DNA from: Mycobacterium colombiense
GTDB taxonomy: Bacteria > Actinomycetota > Actinomycetes > Mycobacteriales > Mycobacteriaceae
Direction: 5' to 3'
DNA: 64,000 nt
Assembly: GCF_003284935.1 (NCBI RefSeq)
Contig: NZ_QMEV01000013.1
Span: forward strand, 33,892-97,891
Below are positions 54,292 through 63,970 of this stretch, piece after piece (position 1 is the first letter of the stretch; each line of letters begins with the position of its first letter). A program made the position numbers and the translations under genes. Under the pieces are notes generated by a model that saw only the letters and a program-made list of their open reading frames with translations, was not told where the DNA came from and made no database searches.

Positions 54292-55482
54292 CTAAGCGCC
54301 GCCGCCCGAGGGCACGCCCAGCGCCCGGGTGAACCCGGGCGGGACCAGGATGTGGTCCGGTCCGAGGTCGTGCACCGAGGACAGGCCCAGACCCATCAGC
54401 GCCGAGTCGATGCCACCGCGCAGGATGTCGAGCACGTTCTCCACACCCGGTTGCCCGGCCGCGGCCAGCCCCCACAGGTAGGCCCGGCCGATCATCACCG
54501 CGCGCGCCCCCAGCGCCACCGCCTTGACGACGTCGCTGCCGCGCCGGATACCGCCGTCGAGAACCACCTCGATCTGGTCGCCGACGGCCGCGGCCACCGC
54601 GGGCAGGGCGCGAATCGAGGCCGGGGTGCCGTCCAGATTGTTGCCGCCGTGGTTCGACACCGAAATGGCCGAAACCCCCGCGTCCACCGCCCTTTTGGCG
54701 TCGTCGACGCGCATCACGCCCTTGAGCATGAAGGGCCCGCCCCACAGCTCCCGCAGCCAGGCGATGTCCTCCCAGGTCGGCGGCGGCGTACCCATCCATT
54801 CCCCGTAGGCCTGAAAGAACGGGGGGCCGGGCTCGCCGCGACGGCCCTGGTTGGGCACGCGCAGCTCCGGCGGTCGCATGGTCTTCGCCCACTGCAGCAG
54901 CCACCGCGGCTTGGTGATGACCTCCGGGCTCATCTTGACGATGGTCTTGAAGTCCATCTTCTCCGGGATCGACGGGCTGCCCCAGTCCCGGCCGTGCGAG
55001 AAGCTCCAGTCGGTGGTCACGATCAGTCCCACGGCCCCGGCCGCCCGGGCGCGCTCGACCCGCGCGGCGATCGCGTCGCGATCACCCAGCCAGTACACCT
55101 GGAAGAACACCTTGGGGTTCGCCGCGATGACCTCTTCGATCGGCTTGCTGGCGAACGAGGACAGCCCCATGGCGGTGCCGCGGGCGGCGGCGGCCCGCGC
55201 GACGGCGACCTCACCGTCGGGGTGCACCGCCTGCACGCCGGTCGGCGAGATCAGCACCGGCAGCGAAATGTCTTGTCCCATAACACTGGTCGACAGGTCG
55301 CGCTTCTCCTGCGCGCCGATGACGTGTGGGGCGAATCCGAGTTCGCTGAAGGCTGCCACGTTGTCGGAGACCGTGACTCCCTTTTCGCTGGCCGAGATCA
55401 ACGACGAATACGCCGATTTCGGCAACCGGCGCTTGGCGCGTTGCTGCGCGATGGCGACGGTTTCAAACCATGCGTCGGCCAT
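54292..55482 (-). CDS. mftD: Premycofactocin synthase MftD (FMN-dependent, lactate-dehydrogenase-like)
   Basis: A 396-residue FMN enzyme of the alpha-hydroxyacid oxidase family, formerly called LldD1. LPVLISPTGVQAVHPDGEVAVARAAAARGTAMGLSSFASK is the FMN/substrate region, KGVMRVDDAKRAVDAGVSAISVSNHGGNNLDGTPASI contains the catalytic His, and EVVLDGGIRRGSDVVKAVALGARAVMIGRAYLWGLAAAG binds the FMN phosphate. In mycofactocin synthesis it deaminates AHDP oxidatively to premycofactocin, the redox-active alpha-keto amide. It lies 2 bases after mftC. Confidence 0.93.
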   Translation of the reverse strand: MADAWFETVAIAQQRAKRRLPKSAYSSLISASEKGVTVSDNVAAFSELGFAPHVIGAQEKRDLSTSVMGQDISLPVLISPTGVQAVHPDGEVAVARAAAARGTAMGLSSFASKPIEEVIAANPKVFFQVYWLGDRDAIAARVERARAAGAVGLIVTTDWSFSHGRDWGSPSIPEKMDFKTIVKMSPEVITKPRWLLQWAKTMRPPELRVPNQGRRGEPGPPFFQAYGEWMGTPPPTWEDIAWLRELWGGPFMLKGVMRVDDAKRAVDAGVSAISVSNHGGNNLDGTPASIRALPAVAAAVGDQIEVVLDGGIRRGSDVVKAVALGARAVMIGRAYLWGLAAAGQPGVENVLDILRGGIDSALMGLGLSSVHDLGPDHILVPPGFTRALGVPSGGGA

Positions 55483-55484
55483 GG

Positions 55485-56696
55485 TTACACCGGACTTTCG
55501 TTACACATGCGGGCCGGCGGTGTCGCCGGCGTGATGGCCGGCGGCCGCAGCGACAGGGTGAGCGGCACCGGTTGGCGGATGCGCTTGCCGCGGGAGTGGT
55601 CGGCCCGGGGGCGCGGCGTCTCGCGGTCGTGCGCCAGCGCCGCCGCGCTGTGCCCCTGGACGCATTCGGGGTCCGGCCCGTCCAGCGGCAGCCCGGTGAA
55701 GAACTTGGCGGCCATGCATCCACCCCGGCAGCTGTCGTAGTGCCCGCAGCTGCCGCAGGCGCCGGCCGACTGCGGCTCGCGCAGCTCGCGGAACAACGGG
55801 GCGTTCTTCCAGACGTTGTCAAATCCCCCGTCGGACACCACGTTTCCGGCCAGGAAGCGGTCGTGGATGGCGAACGGGCAGGCGTAGACGTCGCCGACCG
55901 GGTCGATCAGGCACACGACGCGCCCGGCTCCGCACATGTTCAGGCCGGCCAGGGCGCCGGACCCGCCGAGCGGGGCCAGGTGGAAGAAGGAGTCGCCCGT
56001 GAGCACCCGCTCGCCCTTGGCGACCAGCCAGTCATACAGCTGGACCTGCTGGTCGGCGGTGGGGTGCAGTTCTTCCCAGACATCGGCGCCGCGCCCGGAC
56101 GGGCGCAGCCGGGTGATCCGCAGCGTGGCGCCGTAACGGCTTGCCAGCGCGGCGAATTCGTCGAGCTGGTCGACGTTGTGCCGGGTGACGACCACGGAGA
56201 TCTTGGCGTCGGAGAAACCGGCGTCGGCAAGGTTTTGCAGGGCCCGCACCGCCATGTCGAACGACCCGGGTCCGCGCACGGCGTCGTTGACCTCGGCGGT
56301 GGCACCGTCCAGCGAGATCTGGACGTCGACGTAGTCGCTGGCGGCCAGCCGCGCGGCCACCTCGGGTGTGATCCGCACGCCGTTGGTGGAGAACTTCACC
56401 CCGACGTGGTGGGCGGTCGCGTAGTCGACCAGCTCCCAAAAGTCCGGGCGCACAGTGGGTTCCCCGCCACCGATGTTGACGTAGAACACCTGCATGCGTT
56501 CCAGCTCATCGATGATGTCCATGCACTGACGGGTGGACAGCTCGCGCGGGTCCCGCTTGCCCGACGAGGACAGGCAGTGCACGCAGGCCAGGTTGCAGGC
56601 GTACGTGAGCTCCCAGGTGAGGCAGATGGGTGCGTCGAGCCCGTGCTCGAACTGCTCGATCAGTCGCGGCACGGGTGCCTGCGATGGCGCGGTCAT
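55485..56696 (-). CDS. mftC: Mycofactocin radical SAM maturase MftC
   Basis: A 403-residue radical SAM/SPASM protein. The [4Fe-4S]-SAM site is TYACNLACVHC (C34, C38, C41), with GGGEPTVRPDF as the SAM-binding loop. C-terminal cysteines in MCGAGRVVCLIDPVGDVYACPF, GACGSCGHYDSCRGGCMAAKF and PECVQGHS hold two auxiliary clusters. It oxidatively decarboxylates the MftA C-terminal tyrosine and joins it to the preceding valine. It overlaps mftB by 4 bases (ATGA). Clearly part of the mft unit. Confidence 0.94.
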   Translation of the reverse strand: MTAPSQAPVPRLIEQFEHGLDAPICLTWELTYACNLACVHCLSSSGKRDPRELSTRQCMDIIDELERMQVFYVNIGGGEPTVRPDFWELVDYATAHHVGVKFSTNGVRITPEVAARLAASDYVDVQISLDGATAEVNDAVRGPGSFDMAVRALQNLADAGFSDAKISVVVTRHNVDQLDEFAALASRYGATLRITRLRPSGRGADVWEELHPTADQQVQLYDWLVAKGERVLTGDSFFHLAPLGGSGALAGLNMCGAGRVVCLIDPVGDVYACPFAIHDRFLAGNVVSDGGFDNVWKNAPLFRELREPQSAGACGSCGHYDSCRGGCMAAKFFTGLPLDGPDPECVQGHSAAALAHDRETPRPRADHSRGKRIRQPVPLTLSLRPPAITPATPPARMCNESPV

Positions 56697-57001
56697 TGGT
56701 TGTCCTCCCGGGGCACCAGCATGTTGGAATCGACGAGCACACCGAGCGCATGCAGGTACGGCGCCTGCGCGGCGTCCTGAACTCCCGCCGCGCGGCAGGC
56801 GGACCGGATGTCGGGGTGGTCGGCCAGCGACTGCACCACCGTGAGGATGGTGCGGTTCTTCAGGAACGACAGCTTGCGGGTACCGAAGTGGTAGAGCAGC
56901 GCGCCGAACGGTTCCGGCCGAACCGCCACCTGCGGGTGCAGTCGCCAGCCGCGATCAGGATCGAACGGGGGGGCCGTCCGGGCCTGCGCGGGCGCGGGCA
57001 C
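56693..57001 (-). CDS. mftB: Mycofactocin peptide chaperone MftB
   Basis: A 102-residue RiPP recognition element protein of the PqqD-like fold: WRLHPQVAVRPEPFGALLYHFGTRKLSFLKNRTILTVVQSLADHPDIRSACRAAGV. It binds the MftA leader and presents it to MftC. I chose GTG 57001, 2 bases after the mftA stop; GTG 57019 within the mftA end would add six residues. The length suits the family. Confidence 0.9.
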   Translation of the reverse strand: MPAPAQARTAPPFDPDRGWRLHPQVAVRPEPFGALLYHFGTRKLSFLKNRTILTVVQSLADHPDIRSACRAAGVQDAAQAPYLHALGVLVDSNMLVPREDNQ

Positions 57002-57003
57002 GG

Positions 57004-57093
57004 TCAGTAGACCCCGCACATGCCGTCGATCGATACCTCTTCGACCAGGGTTTCGGTGACGAGCTGGGTGTCAGTTTCGGTCTCGTGGTCCAC
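57004..57093 (-). CDS. mftA: Mycofactocin precursor peptide MftA
   Basis: A 29-residue precursor starting at GTG 57093: [20 protein letters not shown], then the conserved core ending IDGMCGVY. The terminal Val-Tyr is the part that becomes mycofactocin after MftC crosslinking and MftE cleavage. An AAAGGCAAGG stretch lies upstream of the GTG. It is divergent from mftR, 63 bases away, and heads the mftABCDEFG unit. Short size hides it from ordinary gene finders. Confidence 0.95.
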   Translation of the reverse strand: MDHETETDTQLVTETLVEEVSIDGMCGVY

Positions 57094-57130
57094 GGGGCCT
57101 TGCCTTTCGTGCGGTCTTGACAACGATGGG

Positions 57131-57155
57131 ATCTGAGTCACACTCGCCGTCAGAA
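57131..57155. promoter_or_regulatory. Candidate MftR operator
   Basis: ATCTGA (57131-57136) and TCAGAA (57150-57155) form an inverted repeat with 13 bases between, in the 63-base gap between divergent mftA and mftR. A TTGACA at 57117-57122 lies nearby but no matching -10 at 17 bases is seen on the plus strand. MftR of other mycobacteria is described as a repressor of mft genes responding to long-chain acyl-CoA; this repeat is the best symmetric site for it. Confidence 0.4.
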
Positions 57156-57156
57156 T

Positions 57157-57789
57157 ATGGCATCGAGTGCCGAAATGGAAGGGCGGGGTCCGATGATGCC
57201 GCAGCCGCGGGTGGGCAGGCGCCGCTCGACCACCCCGCACCACATCACCGACGTCGCCATCGACATGTTCAGCGCGCGCGGTTTCGCCGACGTGAGCGTC
57301 GACGATGTCGCCCAGGCCGCCGGCATCTCCCGCCGGACGCTGTTCCGGTATTACGCGTCCAAGAACGCCATCCCCTGGGGCGACTTCGACAACCACCTTG
57401 CGCACCTGCGTGATCTGCTCGACAACGTCGATTCCGACGTGCGCCTGGGCGATGCGCTACGCGCTGCGCTGTTGGCGTTCAACACCTTTGATGAATCCGA
57501 GACGGCCCGGCACCGCCAGCGCATGCGGGTGATCCTGCAAACCGCTGAGCTGCAAGCGTATTCGATGACGATGTACGCGGGCTGGCGAGAGGTGATCGCC
57601 GGGTTCGTGGCCCGCCGCCTGGATTGCAAGACGACCGATCTGCTGCCCCAGACCGTCGCCTGGACGATGCTCGGCGTGGCACTGTCGGCCTACGAGCACT
57701 GGCTGAGCGACGAATCCGTCCCGCTGCCGGTCGCCCTGGGCAACGCCTTCGACGCCGTCGGCGCCGGGCTGGACGGGCTGGACAGGTGA
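57157..57789 (+). CDS. mftR: Mycofactocin-system TetR regulator MftR
   Basis: A 210-residue TetR protein. [61 protein letters not shown] is the DNA-binding domain with the F-R-Y-Y/F-x-S-K motif typical of mycofactocin-system regulators; the rest is an all-helical ligand domain. Start ATG 57157; ATG 57175 and 57193 are alternatives that still keep the HTH. It is divergent from mftA and overlaps the next gene by GTGA. Confidence 0.9.
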   Translation: MASSAEMEGRGPMMPQPRVGRRRSTTPHHITDVAIDMFSARGFADVSVDDVAQAAGISRRTLFRYYASKNAIPWGDFDNHLAHLRDLLDNVDSDVRLGDALRAALLAFNTFDESETARHRQRMRVILQTAELQAYSMTMYAGWREVIAGFVARRLDCKTTDLLPQTVAWTMLGVALSAYEHWLSDESVPLPVALGNAFDAVGAGLDGLDR

Positions 57790-58766
57790 CGGCCGAGCAC
57801 CTGGTGCACACCTTGCGGTCTCAGGGCAAATTCTGCGCGTCGTCGGGTTCGAGGATGTACGGCGAGCTGTTCGAACTGGTGGCCGGCGACGTGGAAGCCG
57901 GCGGCGTGTTCGCGACCGTCCTGTCCGGGCGCGAGGACGCCCCGTCGCGCGACGCGGTGCCGCTGCGGTTGCTCGGCGGGTTGCACCGGTTGGTGCTCGA
58001 CGGCCGGGCGGCGCGGTTGCGCCGCTTCTATCCCAGCACCGGCGGCGTGTGGGATGCCGACCGCGCGTGGCGTGAAATCCTGGACACCGCGGCCGGTCAC
58101 GTCGCGGCGTTGCGCGCGGCGCTGGCCCACCCACCGCAGACCAACGAGGTGGGCAGATCAGCCGCGCTGATCGGCGGACTGCTGCGCATCAATCACGAAT
58201 TCGGCTTACCGATAAGGCTTTTCGAGATCGGCTCGAGCGCGGGACTGAACCTGCGTGCCGACCGCTACCGCTACCTCTTCGCCGGCGGCCAGTGGGGACC
58301 GGCCGGCTCGCCGGTGACCATCGACGACGCGTGGCGCGGCGCGCTGCCGCCCCGCCGCGACGTGCCGATCGTGGCGCGCCATGGGTATGACATCGCGCCC
58401 ATCGACGTCGCGACCACCGACGGGGAGATGACGGTGCTGAGCTACGTGTGGCCCGACCAGGACGCCCGACTGGCCCGGCTGCGCGGCGCCATCGACATCG
58501 CCCGCCGGGTCCCGGCGGCGCTCGAGCGCAAGACGGCGTCGGCCGCCGAGGAACGCGGCGCGGTGCGGGCCCACGTTCACGCCCTGGCCGCGCGGGCCGA
58601 CGCGCGCGCGCCGTTCGCCCACCTCACGATGGAGCCCACGCGCGCCGGCCCGGGCGCACCGATCAAGTTCGTGGTGCGCGCCCGCGTCTGGCCGGACGGC
58701 GATCCGCAGCTGCTCGGCCAATGCCATCCGCACGGCCCGCCGGTGGACTGGCTCAGGTCCCCATGA
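57786..58766 (+). CDS. DUF2332 family protein, apparently with an internal loss
   Basis: A 326-residue protein of unknown function starting at GTG 57786, coupled to mft[38 protein letters not shown] and [40 protein letters not shown] are family motifs; the second resembles a nucleotide or SAM loop. After [21 protein letters not shown] do not see the VVWHS-type block that I expect between these segments in the family, so about 20 residues may be missing. The frame stays open to a normal C-terminus ([14 protein letters not shown]). It overlaps the convergent aldo/keto reductase by 14 bases. Confidence 0.7.
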   Translation: MTAEHLVHTLRSQGKFCASSGSRMYGELFELVAGDVEAGGVFATVLSGREDAPSRDAVPLRLLGGLHRLVLDGRAARLRRFYPSTGGVWDADRAWREILDTAAGHVAALRAALAHPPQTNEVGRSAALIGGLLRINHEFGLPIRLFEIGSSAGLNLRADRYRYLFAGGQWGPAGSPVTIDDAWRGALPPRRDVPIVARHGYDIAPIDVATTDGEMTVLSYVWPDQDARLARLRGAIDIARRVPAALERKTASAAEERGAVRAHVHALAARADARAPFAHLTMEPTRAGPGAPIKFVVRARVWPDGDPQLLGQCHPHGPPVDWLRSP

Positions 58767-59613
58767 AGGTCATCGGGTCGTGCAGCACGCGGGTGCCGTC
58801 GTGCAATCCCTCGATGGCCGCCATGTGCTCGGGGTCCAGGGTGAAGTCGAACACGTCCAGGTTCTGGGCGACGCGTTCGGGCCTGGACGACCGCGACACG
58901 ACGACGTTGTCCAACTGCAGGTTCCAGCGCACCAGCACCTGCGCGGGGGTGCGGCCGTACTCGGCGGCGATGGACGTCACCACCGGCTCCTCGATCAGCC
59001 GGCCGACGCCCAGCGGGCTGTAGGACTGCGTCGTCACGTCGTGCTGGGCGTGCGCCTGGCGCAGCTCGGCCTGGTTGAGGCGCGGGTGCAGCTCGACCTG
59101 GTTCACCGCGGGCACCTCGTCGGTTTCCTCGATGACGGTTGCCAGCAGGTCCTCGGTGAAGTTGCATACGCCGATCGAGCGCACGTGTCCCTCGTCGCGG
59201 GCCACCTTCATGCCCTCGAAGCTCTCCACGTACTTGCCCAATTTCGGTGCCGGCCAGTGGATCAGGTAGAGGTCGAGGTAGTCCAGCCCGAGCCGGTCCA
59301 GGCTCTGCTTGCACGATTCCTGCGCGGTGTCGAAGCCCTGCCTGGAGGTGCCCAGCTTGGTGGCGACGAACAGCTCCTCGCGGGGAACGCCCGAGGCGGC
59401 TATCGCGCGCCCGACGGCTTCCTCGTTTCCGTAGGAGGCGGCGGTGTCGATGAGGCGGCAGCCGGCCTGAAGCGCCGCGAGCACCGAGCTTTCCGTCTCC
59501 TCGTCGGACAGCTTGGCTACCCCCAAGCCGAGCACGGGCATCTTCGCCTCGTCGTTGAGAGCGACGGTCGGAATCACGCTGGGCGAGCTGAATGTCTCAT
59601 CAATCACTGTCAC
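58753..59613 (-). CDS. Aldo/keto reductase (Rv2971-like)
   Basis: A 286-residue NADPH-dependent reductase. The full catalytic tetrad is visible: D56 and Y61 in [18 protein letters not shown]86 in FVATKLGT and H119 in [17 protein letters not shown] and the C-terminal [27 protein letters not shown] bind cofactor. Mycobacterial relatives detoxify dicarbonyls such as methylglyoxal. Start GTG 59613 has AGGTGA 7-8 bases upstream; GTG 59607 is a second option. Confidence 0.88.
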   Translation of the reverse strand: MTVIDETFSSPSVIPTVALNDEAKMPVLGLGVAKLSDEETESSVLAALQAGCRLIDTAASYGNEEAVGRAIAASGVPREELFVATKLGTSRQGFDTAQESCKQSLDRLGLDYLDLYLIHWPAPKLGKYVESFEGMKVARDEGHVRSIGVCNFTEDLLATVIEETDEVPAVNQVELHPRLNQAELRQAHAQHDVTTQSYSPLGVGRLIEEPVVTSIAAEYGRTPAQVLVRWNLQLDNVVVSRSSRPERVAQNLDVFDFTLDPEHMAAIEGLHDGTRVLHDPMTFMGT

Positions 59614-60073
59614 TTGCCAATCACCTGCCTGCCAATGTGGATTACTGGATTTACTGGTAAGGAACGACGATTCGGCGGCGGCCATCGAGCCGGGCGATTG
59701 CGCCGGCCCGCCGCATCGTGCGAGGCCGCCACATCGTTCGCCTGCAGACAGTAACCGAGCCCCGCAAGCGGTGCACCGCACACCGCGAGGCATGACGACA
59801 CAGCAAAATTCGCGCCGCCGCGCAGTTACGTATTTCCAGCACAATGGCTTTGGTGCCGCCGTGATGGCAATTATGTGACACCGGCTACAGTGCCGCCGCA
59901 GCAACCATCGAAGTGCTGCAAACGGCGGTGATCAAGCCCAAAAACTCGATGTGCTAAGTGCTTTCGATTTCGCGTCGCGGCACCCGGGGTGCGCGCGACA
60001 CGAAATCGCCGATCCCTTATGCTCGAAAAACGCCGACCGCACGCCAACACCGGAAGCGAGGCAGACCCGTCCC
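59614..60073. other. 460-base divergent intergenic region
   Basis: This region separates the aldo/keto reductase from the phosphatase-family gene. Near the reductase the plus strand has GGATTACTGG and GGATTTACTGG side by side (about 59638-59656), a direct repeat that could be a regulator site. The middle 250 bases show no good reading frame. A long hairpin occupies 59965-60008 and is listed separately. Confidence 0.5.
59965..60008 (+). repeat. Long hairpin in the leader of the IMPase-family gene
   Basis: CGATTTCGCGTCGCG (59965-59979) pairs with CGCGACACGAAATCG (59994-60008) at 14 of 15 positions; inside, GCACC and GGTGC pair around a CGG loop with one bulged G. The total is about 19 base pairs, ending 65 bases before the GTG at 60074. 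No T-tract follows. It may attenuate or regulate the downstream gene, or be a double-stranded operator. Confidence 0.65.
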
Positions 60074-60901
60074 GTGAAGACAATGCAGGAGCTTTTCGAA
60101 ATAGCCTGGCAGGCAACACAAATCGGTGCCGGAACGCTCAAGAAATCTCAGCCGAGTTCGGTGCAGCACAAGGGTGATCGCGACACGGTCACCGACGTCG
60201 ACCTGACGATCCAGCGCGACATCGCCGCCTACCTTGCCCAGACCACACCCGACATCGCGCTGCTGGCCGAAGAGTCCGAACAACAACCGGACATCGAAAG
60301 TTCCGAGTGGCTTTGGGTTCTTGACCCCATCGACGGGACGTCGAACTTCGCTCACGGACTGCCGTTGTGCGCAGTCTCGCTGGCCCTGCTGCGCGCCGGG
60401 CGCACCGTGGTGGCGGTCACCCACGCTCCCCTGATCGGCAAGACCTACCACGCCGTCGAGGGCAAGGGCGCGTTCGTCAACGGGCAGCGGATCACCGCCA
60501 GCGCCACCGACAGCCTCAGCGCGGCGATCGTGTCCCTCGGCGACTACGCCGTCGGCCACGACGCCGGCCGGCTCAACGAGCACCGGCTGGCGATCACCAC
60601 CGAGCTGGTCCCCCGCGTCGAGCGGATCCGGATGATCGGGGCGGCGACGCTGGACCTCGCCTTCGTCGCCGAGGGCGCACTGGACGCCTGCGTGATGATG
60701 TCCAACAAGCCGTGGGACACGGCCGCGGGGACCCTGATCGCCCGCGAAGCCGGGGCGCGGCTCACCGATGCGCACGGCAACCCGCACACGCACCAGTCCG
60801 CGTCGACGATCGTCACCGCGCCGGGCATCGCCGAGCAACTCGCCGCGGTGCTGCTCAACACCGAGGTCCCCAGCGACCGGTACGCGGGCGCCGTGGGCTA
60901 G
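60074..60901 (+). CDS. Inositol monophosphatase family protein
   Basis: A 275-residue Mg-dependent phosphatase. The metal motif 1 is LLAEES, motif 2 is WVLDPIDGTSNFAHGLPLCAVSLAL and motif 3 is SNKPWDTAAGTLIAREAGARLTDAHG, the three hallmarks of IMPases. Members act on inositol-1-phosphate, fructose-1,6-bisphosphate, PAP or histidinol phosphate; the sequence does not decide which. Start GTG 60074 (VKTMQELFEIAWQ) or ATG 60083; the open frame before this runs through the hairpin and is unlikely to be coding. Confidence 0.88.
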   Translation: MKTMQELFEIAWQATQIGAGTLKKSQPSSVQHKGDRDTVTDVDLTIQRDIAAYLAQTTPDIALLAEESEQQPDIESSEWLWVLDPIDGTSNFAHGLPLCAVSLALLRAGRTVVAVTHAPLIGKTYHAVEGKGAFVNGQRITASATDSLSAAIVSLGDYAVGHDAGRLNEHRLAITTELVPRVERIRMIGAATLDLAFVAEGALDACVMMSNKPWDTAAGTLIAREAGARLTDAHGNPHTHQSASTIVTAPGIAEQLAAVLLNTEVPSDRYAGAVG

Positions 60902-60908
60902 TGGCGGC

Positions 60909-62096
60909 TCAGCCCAGTATTTCGGCGATGGGCACGGCCGCGGCGATCTTGGCGCGCACCTTCATCACCTTGCCGGGCATCCCGCCGCCGACCACCCCGA
61001 CCAGGGCCCCGTCGCGTTCGTAGTAGGCCAAAAACTTGCGGCCGTCATCCTCGACGATGTGGACGATGTCGCCGGCCTCCGGCTCGCCCAGACACTGGAT
61101 CTTGACGTCGTACTGGTCGCTCCAGAAGTACGGGACGACCACCACCGCCGGCACATCCTGCCCCAGCATCGCGGGCACCACGGCGCGGGCCTGATCGGCG
61201 ACGTTGCTCCAATGTTCAACGCGCCCTTGGTGTCCCGTCGCATCGCGCCACGACGCGACGTCACCGAGCGCCCACACATTCGGCGCGCTGGTGCGTCCGG
61301 CTTCATCACAGATGACGCCGTTGTCGACCTGCACGCCGCTGCCCTCGAGCCATTCGGTCGCCGGGCGCGACCCGATGCCGACCACCACGATGTCGGCCGG
61401 CAGCTCGGTGCCGTCGCTCAACACCACCGCCTCGACGCGGGAGTCACCACGCACCTCGGCGACCCCGACGCCGAGGCGCACGTCGACACCTTCGGTGCGG
61501 TGCAGCCGGGCCACCAGCTCGCCGATCTGCTCGCCGAGGACCGCGGCCAGCGGGGTCGGCTGCGGCTCCACCAGCACCACGTCCACGCCCAGGCTGCGCA
61601 GGCTGGCCGCCACCTCGCAGCCGATGAAGCCGGCACCGATGACGACGGCGCGCTGCGCGGCCGACGCGTGCTCGCGCAGCGCCAGGCTTTCGTCGAACGA
61701 CCGCAGCACGCGGATGCCCTCGAGGTCCGGGATCGCCGGAATGCGCCGGGGCACCAGCCCGGTGGCGATGACGAGTTCGTCGTAGCCAAGCGTCGTTCCG
61801 TCGGCGAGCGTCACCGTCTGCGCCGCGGTGTCCAGACCGGTAGCGGCCGAGCCCAGTCGCAGGGTGATGTCGTTCTCGTCGTACCACTCGCGCGGCTTGA
61901 GCGCGGTGTCGTCGACCTCTTTGCGCAGCACCTCCTTGGACAGCGGCGGCCGGTCGTAGGGCAGGTGCACCTCGTCGCTGACGATCGTGATGGGCCCGGA
62001 ATACTCCGAGCGCCGCAGCTGCTCGGCGGTGCGGGCGGCGGCCAATCCGCCCCCGACGATCACGATTCCGTTGGCGGCGCTTGCGTCACTACTCAC
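60909..62096 (-). CDS. Ferredoxin-reductase-like FAD/NAD(P)-binding oxidoreductase (Rv0688-like)
   Basis: A 395-residue flavoprotein. FAD motif GIVIVGGGLAAARTAEQLRR, YDRPPLSKEVL, ATG motif ELVIATGLVPRR, NAD motif AVVIGAGFIGCEVAASLRSLGVDVVLVE, and the second FAD motif VWALGDVAS together match rubredoxin/putidaredoxin-type reductases. The C-terminal third (VPYFWSDQYDVKIQCLGEPEAGDIV) is the reductase C domain. It would pass electrons from NAD(P)H to a ferredoxin for a P450 or similar. Start GTG 62096, 25 bases after the SDR gene, likely co-transcribed with it under KstR. Confidence 0.87.
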   Translation of the reverse strand: MSSDASAANGIVIVGGGLAAARTAEQLRRSEYSGPITIVSDEVHLPYDRPPLSKEVLRKEVDDTALKPREWYDENDITLRLGSAATGLDTAAQTVTLADGTTLGYDELVIATGLVPRRIPAIPDLEGIRVLRSFDESLALREHASAAQRAVVIGAGFIGCEVAASLRSLGVDVVLVEPQPTPLAAVLGEQIGELVARLHRTEGVDVRLGVGVAEVRGDSRVEAVVLSDGTELPADIVVVGIGSRPATEWLEGSGVQVDNGVICDEAGRTSAPNVWALGDVASWRDATGHQGRVEHWSNVADQARAVVPAMLGQDVPAVVVVPYFWSDQYDVKIQCLGEPEAGDIVHIVEDDGRKFLAYYERDGALVGVVGGGMPGKVMKVRAKIAAAVPIAEILG

Positions 62097-62121
62097 GTGG
62101 AGTTCTTAGCACGATGGCCGC

Positions 62122-62985
<864 letters not shown>

Positions 62986-62998
62986 CTAGCAGCGGAAC

Positions 62999-63012
62999 TG
63001 AAACGTGTTCTA
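62999..63012 (-). promoter_or_regulatory. KstR operator upstream of the SDR gene
   Basis: TGAAACGTGTTCTA (minus strand TAGAACACGTTTCA) fits the 14-base KstR consensus TNNAACNNGTTNNA on both strands. It stands 50 bases before the SDR GTG. KstR represses cholesterol-catabolism genes in mycobacteria, and the M. tuberculosis orthologue Rv0687 is, as I recall, listed in the KstR regulon. Confidence 0.75.
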
Positions 63013-63039
63013 ATTCACCCGGCCTTGCCGGGCGGGCGC

Positions 63040-63879
63040 CTAGATTTCGGAGATGATCGCGGCGCGCCGGCTGCTGTATTCGGCGTCGGTCAGGGCCCCG
63101 CTGGCGTGCAGATCCTTCAGCTCTTGCAGCCGCGCGGCGATCGTCGGTTCGGGCGGCGTGACGACGGCCGACGCCGCGGGCGCCGCGGCGGCCGGCGCCG
63201 GTCGGGCGGCCGGCGCCTGTTGCTCGACCGCGCGACGCACCACCGCCTGGATCTGGGCGCGCAGCGCCGGGTTCGACCGAATGTCGACCATCTGGTTGAG
63301 CGCAACGTTGTTGGCCTTGAGGATCTGCAAAATCTCCATCAGCGGCCCGGCCTGCCCGCTCAGGTCATACGTCGTGTTGTCTTCGGCGACGGTGAACTGC
63401 GCGGGCACCAGGCCGTTGACCAAAGCGCTTCGCTCCCAGTCGATCCGGTATTCGCTGGTGGTGGGGTTCACCAGGACCACCACCTTGCGGGCGTTGAGGT
63501 TGCCGAGCCGCGTCACGCTGGCGATCACCCGGTCCTCGCTGTCGAACGGCACCAGCCCGGGTCCCGCGATGTGCAGGTGCACCTTGACGACCTGCTGGTT
63601 GTTGACCCACGTCCCGGTCTCGGTGATCCCGGTGATCTGGGCGAGCGCCAGCACCCCGTTCTGCTCGAGTGCGGCCACCTTGGCCGACGACTTGGCCCCG
63701 TAGTTCGCCAACGCGAGCGCGACCAACACGTCGGCCACGGTGATGAGCAGGCCGACGTAGAACATCCACTGCAGCAGGTTGTCCAACCCGAGCGTGAAGT
63801 ACACGATCAAGAAGATCGGTCCGACCAGCCCACCGCACAGCAAAACGATCAACTGTGCCTTCAGGTAGCGCGCTAACAC
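63040..63879 (-). CDS. Membrane protein with C-terminal SHOCT domain
   Basis: A 279-residue protein. Two N-terminal membrane helices (LIVLLCGGLVGPIFLIVYFTLGL and MFYVGLLITVADVLVALALANYG) precede a soluble beta-rich domain of about 110 residues (LAQITGITETGTWVNNQQVVKVHLHIAG). An Ala/Pro linker (QQAPAARPAPAAAAPAASAV) and a terminal SHOCT motif, IAARLQELKDLHASGALTDAEYSSRRAAII, complete it. SHOCT domains promote oligomerisation; function is unknown. It sits where M. tuberculosis has Rv0686. The SDR operon starts 90 bases downstream with its own KstR box. Confidence 0.8.
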   Translation of the reverse strand: MLARYLKAQLIVLLCGGLVGPIFLIVYFTLGLDNLLQWMFYVGLLITVADVLVALALANYGAKSSAKVAALEQNGVLALAQITGITETGTWVNNQQVVKVHLHIAGPGLVPFDSEDRVIASVTRLGNLNARKVVVLVNPTTSEYRIDWERSALVNGLVPAQFTVAEDNTTYDLSGQAGPLMEILQILKANNVALNQMVDIRSNPALRAQIQAVVRRAVEQQAPAARPAPAAAAPAASAVVTPPEPTIAARLQELKDLHASGALTDAEYSSRRAAIISEI

Positions 63880-63970
63880 ATGCCCCTCCTCGGCTTACTG
63901 GGGAATCCGTGTCAGATTAGCGCCGCCGCGGTCGCGGCGAACGCGATACGCGCAAACCGCTTCCGGTCGC

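Noticed and set aside
50529..57789. The mycofactocin locus as a new system
   Set aside because: Its content and order (mftR, A-G) match the established pathway. It is annotated as known, and only the internal palindromes are reported as findings.
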